Positions 8,457-17,551 of a DNA stretch of 64,000 bases are shown in pieces; position 1 is the first letter of the stretch; each line of letters opens with the position of its first letter. A program made the translations under genes and the position numbers. Origin of the DNA: an uncultured Armatimonadota bacterium (lineage in GTDB: Bacteria > Armatimonadota > Fimbriimonadia > Fimbriimonadales > Fimbriimonadaceae). The notes below the pieces were generated by a model. It was not told the origin of the DNA, made no database searches, and saw nothing but the letters and a program-made list of their open reading frames with translations. Location of the stretch: the NCBI GenBank assembly GCA_903927025.1, contig CAIYLG010000016.1:1-64000 (forward strand), in the 5' to 3' direction.

Positions 8457-9374
8457 TTACTTGATGCCGCTCATCACGATGCCCTTCACGAAGTACCTCT
8501 GCCCGAGCAGGAACATCACGATGAGCGGGATCATGACCAGCACGGATCCCGACATCAGCAGTTCCCACCGCTCCTGATTCAGCGCCTGGTAAGTGCGCAA
8601 ACCAAGTTCCAGAGTCTGCTTCTCGGGGGAACTGAGGTAGATCAGCGGGCCCATGAAGTCCTTCCACGTGTATACAAAGGCGAAGATGCCGATGGTCGCG
8701 AGGGCGGCGCCGGAGTTCGGCATGATGATTCTCCAGAAGATGGTGGAGTGACTGGCGCCGTCCAAAAACGCGGCCTCGTCCAGTTCCCGAGGGATGCCCA
8801 TCATGAACTGGCGCATCAGGAAGATATTAAATGCGCCGCCGCCGAACCAGGCGGGGATGATCAGGGGATTGAAGCTGTCTACCCAGTGCAGATACTTGTA
8901 CATGATGAACGTCGGGATCATCACGACCAGTCCCGGCAACATCATCGTGCTGAGGAGCAACATGAACAGTCGATCCCGCCCTCGGAAGCGAAGCCGAGCA
9001 AACGGGTACGCAACCAGGCTGGACGAAACCAAAACTCCTGCGGTTGAAAAGGTGGCGATGATCGCCGAGTTCTTGAAGAACAGGAAGAACGGCGCGTTTG
9101 GGTTGTCCAGAACCGTCTTGAAGTTCTCAAATGTGAGGTTCTTGGGCCAAGACCAAACCGAACTGGCGGCGATCTCCTGCGTGGACTTCAGGGACATCAC
9201 CACCATCATGTACAGCGGCATCATGAAGACGACTGCGCCGATCACTAGCACCAACCAAAGGATGACGCGGGCCACCGCGGTCGCTCGCTCCGCACGCTTT
9301 GCGGCAATGCGATATTTTTGGTAGTCAATCGCGTCCAGCGCGCCGCTATCCGTGGGTTTTTCTACTGACTGCAT
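8457..9374 (-). CDS. Carbohydrate ABC transporter permease, MalG type
   Basis: A 305-residue inner-membrane protein with six hydrophobic segments and the cytoplasmic EAA loop (DEAAFLDGASHSTIFWRIIMPNSGAAL), typical of CUT1-family second permeases. An N-terminal cytoplasmic tail of about 38 residues precedes the first span. It pairs with the permease half of the gene just upstream (27-bp gap) to import a sugar or oligosaccharide. No ATPase gene is present here, so a shared MsmX/MalK-type ATPase elsewhere is likely. Confidence 0.94.
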   Translation of the reverse strand: MQSVEKPTDSGALDAIDYQKYRIAAKRAERATAVARVILWLVLVIGAVVFMMPLYMMVVMSLKSTQEIAASSVWSWPKNLTFENFKTVLDNPNAPFFLFFKNSAIIATFSTAGVLVSSSLVAYPFARLRFRGRDRLFMLLLSTMMLPGLVVMIPTFIMYKYLHWVDSFNPLIIPAWFGGGAFNIFLMRQFMMGIPRELDEAAFLDGASHSTIFWRIIMPNSGAALATIGIFAFVYTWKDFMGPLIYLSSPEKQTLELGLRTYQALNQERWELLMSGSVLVMIPLIVMFLLGQRYFVKGIVMSGIK

Positions 9375-9401
9375 CTTAATTTCGCCCCCAGTTCGCGTGC
9401 A

Positions 9402-11819
9402 TCATTTCGCGTCCGCCTCGTAATAAACCCACTTGCTCGCTTTGAACTGCACCAAGGTGACGAGCAGGATAATCGCGAACAGTACCCATGCTCCCGCCGA
9501 GGCATAGCCCATTCGCAGGGACTCAAAAGCGTTTTGGTACAGCTTGTACATGTAGAAGCGGGTGCTGTCATTGGGTCCTCCCTGCGTCATCACGATCGCC
9601 TGGGTGAACACCTGGAAGCTTCCAATGAACCCAGTGACCATCGAGAAGAAGAGGGTCGGAGTCAGCATCGGCAGAGTAATCGCCTTAAACCGCTTGAAGA
9701 CGCCGGCTCCGTCAAGGGTCGCCGCCTCATAGTAATGCTGAGGAATGTTCTGAAGACCCGCGATCATGATGATCATGCCGCCACCAGCGAACCAGATCGA
9801 CATCAGAATCAGCGATGGAAGCGCGAACTTCTCGCTTCCCAGCCAGTCCACGTGCTTGCCGGGAGTGCCTGCGATGATGCTGAGCTGATCCCCCAACCAA
9901 GTGCCGTGAGATCCATAGATCACCGCGTTCAACAAGCCGTTGTCTGGGTTAAAGATCTTGCGAAAGATTAGCGAAGAAGCAACGAGGCTTGCCAGCGAAG
10001 GAACGTAGTAGACCGCTCGGAACAGCGGGATTCCTTTCACTTTCTGGTTCAGCAAAAGCGCAAGCATCAGCGCGGTGAAAATCCCCATCGGCACGGAGAA
10101 AATCGTGTAGATCAGGGTCACACCCATGCTCTTCCAGAACAGGGGGTCCACTGCGCCGCTCTCCACATAGTTCTGCACGCCGCGCCACTTGGCAGGAGTG
10201 ATGATGTCCCAGTCGGCAAAGCTCATCAGGAACGATAAAATCATCGGTCCCAGGGTGAACACCGCCACGCCAATTAGCCAAGGCGAAATGAATTTGTAGG
10301 CAGCGCGATTTTCGATCTGCTCCCGCTTGGAGTAGCGCACACCGCGTTCCGGCCAGAAGGTCCAGCCGACGATTCCTGCGATGATCAGAAGTCCAATCGC
10401 AACGCCGATTGTCCAGTTGAAATCACCGAGATGCTCGTCCTTCAGCATCGCGTCGAGGCGAACCTGACCGTTCTTCTGGGCGGCCTGCAGGATTGGTTCC
10501 GCCTTCGACTGGCCGCTCCAAACGAGGTCGAGGCCAGAACTGAGGCGCTCGTTCACGCTCGGCCAGTAGTAGGCCGATGGTTCGAATCTTACAAAAGGAA
10601 CCGCTTGGTCGGTTGCCAGAATGTTGTGCGGATACTCTTGGTCCTTCGGAGTGGTCGGCCCCGGAGCCCATACGCCCGGAGTGAGCGCAAGAGCCTTGAT
10701 TGCCGGCTGGGCGATTCCAGCCTTGGCCATCGCCGCCATCGCGACAGGACCCGCCATAAACTTCGTCAGCTTCCAGGCTTCATCCGGATGGGGGGTCCCT
10801 CGGAAGATGCAGTAACCGGACCCACCGGTGGGTGCAGACCGAGAACCGTCCGCAAAAGCTGGAAACTGGGTGAGATCCCAGTCAAAGAACCCTTCCTTGC
10901 CCGGCACAAGGTCTTTGCGCATCTGCGGCGTCACCCAGATGCCGTTCTGGTACATCGCGATCTTCTTCGAGACAAACAGCTGCTGTGCGGTCGCCATCAG
11001 CACCCCGGTCGTCTCGGTCGAGTTCGGCATGTAGTGGAACTCGTTCATGAAGTCGGAGGCGTACTGATACGCCTTTACCGTCTTCGGCTGGGCAATCGTC
11101 ACTTGAGTGGGATGCTCGGAATCGTTGGCATAGGCGCCACCGCTCGAGTAAGTAAACGTTCTCGCCAGAAGCTCAGGGTAATCGGAGGCGAACGCCCAAC
11201 GGTTCACCTTGCCGCTGGAATCCTTCTTCACCAGCTGCTGGCAGACCCAAACGAAGTCCTTCTCCTTCAGTTCTGGCCGGACCTTGTAGTCCCAGGTCCA
11301 AGTGCCGTCCGGATACGGGATCCCCGCTTCCTTGAAGGCTTCCTTGTTGTAATAGATCAATCCAATCGGAGCGATGTCTCGCGGAAGAACAAAGAGCTGG
11401 CCCTTGTAGGTGTGGGTATCCACAATCGGCTTGTAGTACGCCTTGATGTCAAAACCCGGCGTCTTGTCCATGAACGGGTTGAGGGGCAGAAGCGCTCCCT
11501 TGGCCGCCAGGGCCTGGAAATGTCCAGGGTCCATCATCGCCACATCGGGCGGAACGTTTGCTGCGTACAGCAGCAGCATCTTTTGGTGATAGACGTTGTA
11601 GTCGGGAATCGGCTCGAGCTTGACCTTAATATCCGGGTTCTCTTTCTCAAACTGCTGAAGCAGCCCCTTGATGATGGTGAGAGAGATATCGCCATCCCAA
11701 ACCGTGAACTGGAGGACGACAGGATCTTTGGCCGACGCAAGGCCGGAACACAAAAGGGCTAGCAGGCACAGGAAAACCCGGCCAGCAGCCTTGCTGACAA
11801 AGCGAGAAATCAGTTTCAT
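9402..11819 (-). CDS. Sugar ABC transporter: binding protein fused to permease (MalE-MalF type)
   Basis: One 805-residue frame without interruption. Residues 1-30 are a signal peptide. About 31-465 form a family 1 extracellular binding protein (VVLQFTVWDGDISL, GTWTWDYKVRPELKEKDF, WKLTKFMAGPVAM). A membrane span follows at about 468-492 (WTIGVAIGLLIIAGIVGWTFW). About 515-805 form a MalF-like permease (FISPWLIGVAVFTLGPMILSFL) with the EAA loop EAATLDGAGVFKRFKAITLPML. The binding protein would thus be tethered to its own transporter. It precedes the MalG-type gene. Separate proteins are the usual state, so this is a real domain fusion, unless a sequencing error removed a stop. Confidence 0.92.
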   Translation of the reverse strand: MKLISRFVSKAAGRVFLCLLALLCSGLASAKDPVVLQFTVWDGDISLTIIKGLLQQFEKENPDIKVKLEPIPDYNVYHQKMLLLYAANVPPDVAMMDPGHFQALAAKGALLPLNPFMDKTPGFDIKAYYKPIVDTHTYKGQLFVLPRDIAPIGLIYYNKEAFKEAGIPYPDGTWTWDYKVRPELKEKDFVWVCQQLVKKDSSGKVNRWAFASDYPELLARTFTYSSGGAYANDSEHPTQVTIAQPKTVKAYQYASDFMNEFHYMPNSTETTGVLMATAQQLFVSKKIAMYQNGIWVTPQMRKDLVPGKEGFFDWDLTQFPAFADGSRSAPTGGSGYCIFRGTPHPDEAWKLTKFMAGPVAMAAMAKAGIAQPAIKALALTPGVWAPGPTTPKDQEYPHNILATDQAVPFVRFEPSAYYWPSVNERLSSGLDLVWSGQSKAEPILQAAQKNGQVRLDAMLKDEHLGDFNWTIGVAIGLLIIAGIVGWTFWPERGVRYSKREQIENRAAYKFISPWLIGVAVFTLGPMILSFLMSFADWDIITPAKWRGVQNYVESGAVDPLFWKSMGVTLIYTIFSVPMGIFTALMLALLLNQKVKGIPLFRAVYYVPSLASLVASSLIFRKIFNPDNGLLNAVIYGSHGTWLGDQLSIIAGTPGKHVDWLGSEKFALPSLILMSIWFAGGGMIIMIAGLQNIPQHYYEAATLDGAGVFKRFKAITLPMLTPTLFFSMVTGFIGSFQVFTQAIVMTQGGPNDSTRFYMYKLYQNAFESLRMGYASAGAWVLFAIILLVTLVQFKASKWVYYEADAK

Positions 11820-11886
11820 CTTCGAACTGCGGATACGGTCTGAATTCCAACCTTGGAATTCAGCAGGTCAACGACCGGAAATAATG

Positions 11887-12435
11887 TTACACCCTTGCTT
11901 TCTCGCGAGGCAAAGTTTGAGCCCCTGTTTCGGGCCGATAAACTTCTTGCTTCCCTTTCTCAATGGAAGTCATCACCTTGCCAACCACGCCTTCGAGCTG
12001 GGACAGCACATCAAACGCGTACTTTTCCGCGCCGCGTCGCATGTTCACAGCATCTCGGTCTGCGGCATTGCGGATCTCTTCGCTTTGAGCTTTGCTCAGC
12101 TTGAGGATTTCGCTCTCGGCAACCATTCGCTCCTGCTGAATCTTTGCCTGCTCCACGATGCGGTCGCTTTCGCGCTTGGCTTCCTGGAGGACGCGCTCCG
12201 CTTCCTTCTTGGCGCTTTCCAGCGTCATCACGGCATCTTCTTTCGCAGAATCGATGAGCCGCTCCGATTCGCGTACGTTGTTGACCGCAGTCCGAAGCTC
12301 CTGAGGAAGAGAGGCTCGAATCTTGGTGATCTGCATGCTGACCTCTTCTCGGTTGAGTCCCCAAGTTACAGGGCCAAAGGTGGGTGCAGAGTCAATAATC
12401 TGATTGAGATCGTCGAGTAGCCGGAGAATATCCAT
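11887..12435 (-). CDS. Coiled-coil protein, DivIVA/ATP-synthase-b-like
   Basis: A 182-residue, highly charged protein. Residues about 45-165 are a long helix rich in Ala, Glu, Lys and Arg with heptad character (AKKEAERVLQEAKRESDRIVEQAKIQQERMVAESEI is one stretch, split here for description: AKKEAERVLQEAK, then RESDRIVEQAK). No membrane span is seen. Such proteins are often listed as DivIVA-like or V-type ATPase subunit H-like and may organise cell poles or division, but low-complexity coiled coils attract false matches. It stands alone between the transporter and the PfkB kinase gene. Confidence 0.8.
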   Translation of the reverse strand: MDILRLLDDLNQIIDSAPTFGPVTWGLNREEVSMQITKIRASLPQELRTAVNNVRESERLIDSAKEDAVMTLESAKKEAERVLQEAKRESDRIVEQAKIQQERMVAESEILKLSKAQSEEIRNAADRDAVNMRRGAEKYAFDVLSQLEGVVGKVMTSIEKGKQEVYRPETGAQTLPREKARV

Positions 12436-12547
12436 GGATGTACCGTCAGGAGGGGCTTGGATATTGTGGCACGGGTTTTTCCGTTAACAAAACGGAAATT
12501 TAGGGCCGCAATGTGGAAATCGCAGGCGCAAACCAATTAGACGCCGT

Positions 12548-13471
12548 TTAGAGATACTGGCGACTGACCTGGTCATGTTCCGAAACGTAGGCAAGAACCT
12601 CGTCGATGCTGGGAACATCGGTCGTTGCGCCCAACGCTCGGCAACTGAGGCAACCCGCCGCAGAAGCATATTGAAGGCACTTGGGTGTCTCCCAGCCCTG
12701 ATCCAGGCCGAACAGCATTCCAGCGCGAAACATATCGCCTGCTCCCGTCGTGTCCACCACGTTTGGCGTGGGAAACGGAGGATAGGAGCGAGCTGGCATC
12801 GTTGGGGAGCCAGCGACGAAGCCATTGGGTCCGTCGCTCAGCACGGTGAAGCATCCATAACGGGCGATCCAGGACTTCACCCACTGCACATTCTTTTGCG
12901 TGTTGTTGCGGTGTCCGGCCCAGTCCGTACTGCTCTGCCAGAAGGATCCTTCCGCAATCGGTTCCTCTTCCCTAATGAAGTCCATCAGGTAGGTCCGCAT
13001 TCCTGCCTCATTGGCCAACCGCGTCATCTCTCGGGATGGGCGGTCCATGTTCGGCTCGGCGGTAAACCAAGCTCCAGACTGGAACGGCAGCGAACCTGCC
13101 GCAAAAACGGGATGCATTCCTGCAAAACCGCGACCAAACATCGTGCGCTCGCCATCTGGAGTCACATAGATGTCGCAAACCGGGGTGGGGTCCGATTGAT
13201 CGTCCGCAACCGACCTAAGCTTGAGCAGCGAGCTTCGAAGCCCCTTGTCATCCAGGAGTTCGTTGAGCAGATCAGCATCCGGGCCAGATCCGAGGCTATT
13301 GCCCGCGAGGCAGACCTGTCTTCCCCACTTCACAAGGGCGTTTGCGGTATTCGCCGCTTCGCCTCCCAGCATCAGCGCCTCATCTTGGACCTCTGTATAG
13401 CCGCCGGGTGCGGGCAACTGAGGGACGCGCCGCAGACGATCGAGGCAGATCGTGCCAAAGACAAGAATCAA
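12548..13471 (-). CDS. PfkB-family carbohydrate/nucleoside kinase
   Basis: A 307-residue ribokinase-fold kinase. The N-terminal ILVFGTICLDRL and GGEAANTANAL segments fit PfkB signature 1, and DTTGAGDMFRAGML (240-253) is signature 2, with Asp246 as the predicted catalytic base and the GAGD anion hole. It phosphorylates a sugar, nucleoside or similar small molecule with ATP. Substrate cannot be assigned. It stands alone with a gap on both sides. Confidence 0.92.
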   Translation of the reverse strand: MILVFGTICLDRLRRVPQLPAPGGYTEVQDEALMLGGEAANTANALVKWGRQVCLAGNSLGSGPDADLLNELLDDKGLRSSLLKLRSVADDQSDPTPVCDIYVTPDGERTMFGRGFAGMHPVFAAGSLPFQSGAWFTAEPNMDRPSREMTRLANEAGMRTYLMDFIREEEPIAEGSFWQSSTDWAGHRNNTQKNVQWVKSWIARYGCFTVLSDGPNGFVAGSPTMPARSYPPFPTPNVVDTTGAGDMFRAGMLFGLDQGWETPKCLQYASAAGCLSCRALGATTDVPSIDEVLAYVSEHDQVSRQYL

Positions 13472-13553
13472 CGTCTAAAGGATACCGGGCAATCTGACGA
13501 CAAAACCAAGATGCTTGAAGCGGCACACCTAAGGCAGGCGGTACGATTCTGGT

Positions 13554-13931
13554 GTGATCTGGCTCCAGGGCGGGCTCTGCTTTCTCATCTGGCTGGGCTA
13601 CGGCGTGTTTCAAATGCGGCGTGCCCAAGAGGTGCGCACTTGGTCTGTTTCGATCCCGAGGTCGAAAAGGGGGCTTCTTGCCGCCGGTCTTCTCGTCGGT
13701 TCGATTATTCCCATCTTCGCCGCACTCACTTTTTCACTGAAACTGAACGGCTTTGGCCCCAACGGCATGAAGCCAATCGTATGGATAGCGGCCGCCCTCC
13801 TCGGGCTCCTTTTCGTCCACGGCCAGACACTGGCAACCGCACTCCTGGTGACCTCAGCCCAAGAATCAGTAACCGAAGCTAGGCGTGAAGCGTCTAGCAC
13901 TCAAGAAACTTCACCAAAGGATCCAACATGA
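13554..13931 (+). CDS. Small two- to three-span membrane protein, unknown
   Basis: A 125-residue protein with hydrophobic segments near residues 1-20, 41-64 and 75-98 and a polar C-terminal tail (SAQESVTEARREASSTQE). I do not recognise a family. Its stop overlaps the start of the next gene (ATGA at 13928-13931), so the two are translationally coupled and probably work together. Confidence 0.75.
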   Translation: MIWLQGGLCFLIWLGYGVFQMRRAQEVRTWSVSIPRSKRGLLAAGLLVGSIIPIFAALTFSLKLNGFGPNGMKPIVWIAAALLGLLFVHGQTLATALLVTSAQESVTEARREASSTQETSPKDPT

Positions 13932-14515
13932 AGCACCTCATTCCCAGCATCGCCCTCGCATTCGGAATTCTTGCCGGAGCCAGCGCCCAGGTCACCCCAA
14001 ACGGGGCCCACAGCGACGTCATCAACATGAAGATCCATGAGGTGGACATGCTCCTGCAGATCATGCCGCTTCTCTTAACCAAGGATCAGATCAACCACAA
14101 AATCGTCCCCGCCATCGAAAAGGCGCGCGATCAGTTCAAGAAGGAACTGGCTTTTGAGGATGACGAGCTCGCCAAGATCGAACCTCTCGCCGATGAGGCG
14201 ATTAAAAACGCCTATGAGAAGGGCGCTTACCCTCCTCGAACGATCACGGGCGAAATCGCCGGTAAGGAAAGCAAGCTGGAGATCCAGCGCAAGGTATTCA
14301 TGGGCGTTCTGATCCAGAACATGCAGGAAGTCCTGGACGCCACCCTTGATTCCGGCCAAAAGAAAGTCATTCTAGGCTCGTTCGACACCGGCTTCATCGA
14401 CCCCACCGCAAAGCCAGGGTCGGTCACCGACGACAAGAAAATGCGCTTCTTTATCCAGCGCATCTTCCTAGACCCGACCAGCTACGAAATCCTAAAGAAA
14501 CTCGGCAACAAATAG
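13928..14515 (+). CDS. Secreted helical protein, unknown
   Basis: A 195-residue protein with a clear signal peptide (MKHLIPSIALAFGILAGASA|Q). The mature part is charged and mostly helical (MPLLLTKDQINHKIVPAIEKARDQFKKEL). No catalytic motif is visible. It shares a 4-bp overlap with the membrane protein gene before it. The LTKDQ...IVPAIEKAR pattern recalls periplasmic Spy/DUF-type helical chaperone-like proteins, but that is only an impression. Confidence 0.78.
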   Translation: MKHLIPSIALAFGILAGASAQVTPNGAHSDVINMKIHEVDMLLQIMPLLLTKDQINHKIVPAIEKARDQFKKELAFEDDELAKIEPLADEAIKNAYEKGAYPPRTITGEIAGKESKLEIQRKVFMGVLIQNMQEVLDATLDSGQKKVILGSFDTGFIDPTAKPGSVTDDKKMRFFIQRIFLDPTSYEILKKLGNK

Positions 14516-14544
14516 CCCGGACTCTACAACCGAAAAAAGCCTCC

Positions 14545-14735
14545 CAATCCCAAAGGGATTGCTTCTGTTGAAGCTAGGGTTGGCCGTTCGCAGAACGGCC
14601 AACCCTAATACACCGGCGTAACCAAAAGGCTCAACCCCGAAGCGGGTTGTTTACCCGTAAAGGCGTCTGAGTCTAATTCCAGCGGGTATGCGGCGGCACA
14701 AAATTCCCGCAGACTCAACCCACGGTGGGGTTGAG
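14545..14735. repeat. Cluster of five palindromes in an intergenic region
   Basis: Within 190 bp there are CAATCCC/GGGATTG (14545-14561), a perfect 14-bp stem AGGGTTGGCCGTTC/GAACGGCCAACCCT with a GCA loop (14576-14606), CAACCC/GGGTTG (14632-14649), TGAGTCT/AGACTCA (14668-14674 with 14711-14717) containing GCGGG/CCCGC, and CTCAACCC/GGGTTGAG (14714-14735). They lie between convergent genes. The first may terminate the 13928-14515 operon. The rest look like a cluster of repetitive palindromic elements of the REP kind. Confidence 0.7.
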
Positions 14736-14752
14736 GTAATCGAGCCGGAAAT

Positions 14753-15259
14753 CTACGGAGCGTAGGTTCGCTCTACGGTCTGATTCATCTCCGCGACAAA
14801 GTCGCGGAGCTCTTCTGCGTAGGCTTCCAACTTGTCACTAAGCCCTGAATCCGTCGCACCCAAGATCCGCACCGCGAGCAGACCCGCGTTGGCGGCGTTG
14901 CCGATTGCGACGGTTGCCACTGGGATACCGGCTGGCATCTGCACGATGGAATACAGAGAATCGACCCCGCCTAGCGCTTTGGTCTGAACGGGAATTCCGA
15001 TCACGGGGAGGGTGGTCAGAGATGCCACCATCCCGGGCAGATGAGCGGCTCCCCCAGCGGCGGCGATAATCACTTTCAGGCCGCGCTCCTTGGCGGTCTT
15101 GGCGTACTCCACCATCGCGTCTGGGGTCCGGTGGGCGCTGACCACCTTGATTTCGTAGGAGACGCCGAACTTCTCGAGGATCTTTGCCGCAGGTTCAACC
15201 GTTTCCAGGTCGCTCTTGCTGCCCATGATAATGCCCACCAACAGGTCCATGGCCATCAT
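14753..15259 (-). CDS. purE: 5-(carboxyamino)imidazole ribonucleotide mutase
   Basis: A 168-residue class I Pur[21 protein letters not shown] (residues about 8-27) and the [11 protein letters not shown] segment are the family signature, with [23 protein letters not shown] following. It converts N5-CAIR to CAIR in purine synthesis. The third Met (ATG at 15250) is an equally plausible start. purC lies nearby on the same strand with waaA between them, so the three may be one transcript. Confidence 0.97.
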   Translation of the reverse strand: MMAMDLLVGIIMGSKSDLETVEPAAKILEKFGVSYEIKVVSAHRTPDAMVEYAKTAKERGLKVIIAAAGGAAHLPGMVASLTTLPVIGIPVQTKALGGVDSLYSIVQMPAGIPVATVAIGNAANAGLLAVRILGATDSGLSDKLEAYAEELRDFVAEMNQTVERTYAP

Positions 15260-15300
15260 CTTACTTCTGCGCCTTGGCGCTTAACTCACGCTTATCAAAG

Positions 15301-16566
15301 TTAACGGGAATCGGCCTTGGTCGCCTCAAGTGCGATGGTCTCGGCATACCGCTTCGTAGCCCCCAAATTTTGGGCGACAAGCTCCCGGGCGGCATCACCA
15401 GCCAACTTCCGCTTCGCCGGGTCATCCAGCAGCTCTTTAATCGCAGCTGCGAGTTCCTCCGCAGTACGGCATACCTGGGCTGCACCCGCAACATCTGCCA
15501 TGGCCGCCGAATCTCGAAAATTCTGCATGTAGGGCCCGTGCAGCACTGGCTTGCCATGCGCCAAGGGCTGAATCAGGTTCTGTCCGCCAAGGTTCTCAAA
15601 CCCGCCGCCGATGACGACTAGGTCGGAAACGCAGTAGATCGAACTCAGTTCCCCGTAGGTGTCCAAAATCACGTAGGGGCCAGTTTCACCCTTGGAACGC
15701 AGGGCAACCGCGCCGGTTTCTTGCTTGACCAGAGCGGCAAGGCTGTCCACACGCTCCAAATGCCGTGGCGCGTGAATCACATTAAGTCGATCGAGCCCAA
15801 CCTGCTTGATGGCCGCAATCACGAGTCGCTCTTCTTCCTCTCCACGTGTCGACCCGACAACCAGCGTGCATCGGCTGGCATCTAGGCCCAGCTTCTGCTT
15901 CCACTCGACAGGGTCCGCATCCAGACCCTGGACCGCTTGGTCAAACTTCATGTTGCCGAGGACGGTGGCGTCCCGTGCCCCAAGGAGCTGAATCCGCTCC
16001 AAATCGGCAGGCGACTGCATGAGGCAGCGATCCATCTCCTTTAGCAGTGCGCGGTAATAGAACCGGAGGTGCTTGGAAATTCTAAAGTTGCGGTCGCTGA
16101 TTCGGCCGTTCACCAAAACGGTTCTGGCCCCCATCACCTTGGCGGCCCAGAGGAAGTTCATCCAAAGCTCCGTCTCCATGATCGCCACCACATCGGGCCG
16201 CACCTTCTGCATAGCAGAGAGCTGGAAGCGGGCGACATCGATCGGGAAATACACCAAATGATCAAAAAGCCCCGCCTCAGCATCTCGCGCGGTCTGGTGG
16301 CCGCTGCTGGTGGTGACGCTCACCACGATCTCGTAATTGGGGAGGGTGCGTCGAAGCTCCTTCAGCAACGGCGTCGCCGCAACGAACTCGCCCACCGACA
16401 CGGTGTGAAGCCAAACTCGCTTGCGCTCTCCCCGCTTGGGGATGTCGTACATTCCCTGCCTTTCCGTCCAGTTCGGCTGCTCCTTGCGGCGTCGGGCGCG
16501 CACGATCATCCAGACGAGCCAGATCGGCGAGAGCACCGTGAGCAAAAGGTTGTAGAGCAGAAACAT
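15301..16566 (-). CDS. waaA: 3-deoxy-D-manno-octulosonic acid transferase
   Basis: A 421-residue protein with an N-terminal membrane anchor (residues 1-23), then WLHTVSVGEFVAATPLLKEL, which holds the catalytic Glu of WaaA/KdtA (VSVGE). METELWMNFL and LVNGRISDRNF follow, and the C-terminal half has VVIGGGFENLGGQNLIQPLAHGKPV, the CMP-Kdo binding GT-B domain. It adds Kdo to lipid A at the inner membrane, which shows the cell makes LPS. It sits between purE and purC on one strand. Confidence 0.95.
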   Translation of the reverse strand: MFLLYNLLLTVLSPIWLVWMIVRARRRKEQPNWTERQGMYDIPKRGERKRVWLHTVSVGEFVAATPLLKELRRTLPNYEIVVSVTTSSGHQTARDAEAGLFDHLVYFPIDVARFQLSAMQKVRPDVVAIMETELWMNFLWAAKVMGARTVLVNGRISDRNFRISKHLRFYYRALLKEMDRCLMQSPADLERIQLLGARDATVLGNMKFDQAVQGLDADPVEWKQKLGLDASRCTLVVGSTRGEEEERLVIAAIKQVGLDRLNVIHAPRHLERVDSLAALVKQETGAVALRSKGETGPYVILDTYGELSSIYCVSDLVVIGGGFENLGGQNLIQPLAHGKPVLHGPYMQNFRDSAAMADVAGAAQVCRTAEELAAAIKELLDDPAKRKLAGDAARELVAQNLGATKRYAETIALEATKADSR

Positions 16567-16580
16567 AGTGAGTGCCGCGC

Positions 16581-17498
16581 CTAAACCGTGAACGGCTTGC
16601 TGACGAGCCTCTCATACGCTTCGACATACTTCTCGCGCGTCTTCGCCACGATGTCGTCGGGGAGCACCGGGCCTGGCGGTCGCTTGTCCCATGCGAGCGT
16701 TTCCAGGTAGTCGCGCACAAACTGTTTGTCGTAGCTGGGCTGGGGGTGCCCCGGTTCATAAAGATCTGCCTGCCAGAAGCGAGAGCTGTCCGGAGTCAGC
16801 GCCTCGTCGATCCAAATGATTCCATCCTCGGTTTCGCCAAACTCGAATTTTGTGTCGGCAAGGATCAGCCCCTTCGTCGCCGCATATTCAGAGGCCAGAG
16901 CGAAGATCTCCAAGGTTTTCTGCTGTACAAACTCTGCTGTCTCTTTGCCGACGACATCGGCGGCCTGCTGGAATGAGATGTTCTCGTCGTGCCCCGTCTG
17001 GGCTTTGGTCGCAGGCGTAAAGATCGGTTCCGCCAGCTTGCTGGACTCCACGAGGCCCTCTGGGAGCGATAGACCGTGAACGCCGCCCCCAGACTTGCGA
17101 TACTCCTTGAGGAGCGATCCGCTAATGTATCCGCGCGCGACGCACTCGATGGTGAGCGGGTTTGCTTTCTTGGCAACAGTGGCACGTCCTGCAAGTTCAG
17201 GCTGAGGCTGCTTGCATCGCTTCTGCACTTCGGCATCATCCACCGAGATGATGTGGTTGGGGCATACGTCCGCAAACTTCTCGAACCAGAAGGCGCTCAT
17301 CTGGTTGAGAATGCGCCCCTTATCGGGAATTCCGTTCGCCATGATGCAGTCGAACGCAGAGATTCGGTCAGTGGCCACGATCAGCAGCTCATTCCCTAAA
17401 TCGTAAACTTCGCGAACCTTGCCAACCTTGGCGGGAGGCAGTCCAAACAGAGCGGTGTGGAGCAGTTCCGGCATACCCTTAAAGTATGGCAGGACCAC
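16581..17498 (-). CDS. purC: Phosphoribosylaminoimidazole-succinocarboxamide synthase
   Basis: A 305-residue SAICAR synthetase of the longer type. GKVREVYDLGNELLIVATDRISAFD (residues about 26-50) is the ATP-binding signature, ECVARGYISGSLLKEY and the DTKFEFGETEDGIIWIDEALTPDSSRFW block are diagnostic. It joins CAIR and aspartate. The start is a GTG at 17498; the ATG at 17474 (MPELLHT) is an alternative. Its 5' end is 53 bp from the divergent PII-like gene. Confidence 0.97.
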   Translation of the reverse strand: MVLPYFKGMPELLHTALFGLPPAKVGKVREVYDLGNELLIVATDRISAFDCIMANGIPDKGRILNQMSAFWFEKFADVCPNHIISVDDAEVQKRCKQPQPELAGRATVAKKANPLTIECVARGYISGSLLKEYRKSGGGVHGLSLPEGLVESSKLAEPIFTPATKAQTGHDENISFQQAADVVGKETAEFVQQKTLEIFALASEYAATKGLILADTKFEFGETEDGIIWIDEALTPDSSRFWQADLYEPGHPQPSYDKQFVRDYLETLAWDKRPPGPVLPDDIVAKTREKYVEAYERLVSKPFTV

Positions 17499-17551
17499 AC
17501 CCCGCTTCCCCTGCCCGCCGCCATGTATCCGTAACGGGTAAAACCGGCACC

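Noticed and set aside
10431-11762. 443-codon plus-strand open frame
   Set aside because: Lies antisense within the binding-protein/permease gene; Arg-rich, no family pattern. A shadow of a GC-rich gene.
12575-13882. 435-codon plus-strand open frame
   Set aside because: Antisense to the PfkB kinase gene and overlapping the next real gene; no domain signature.
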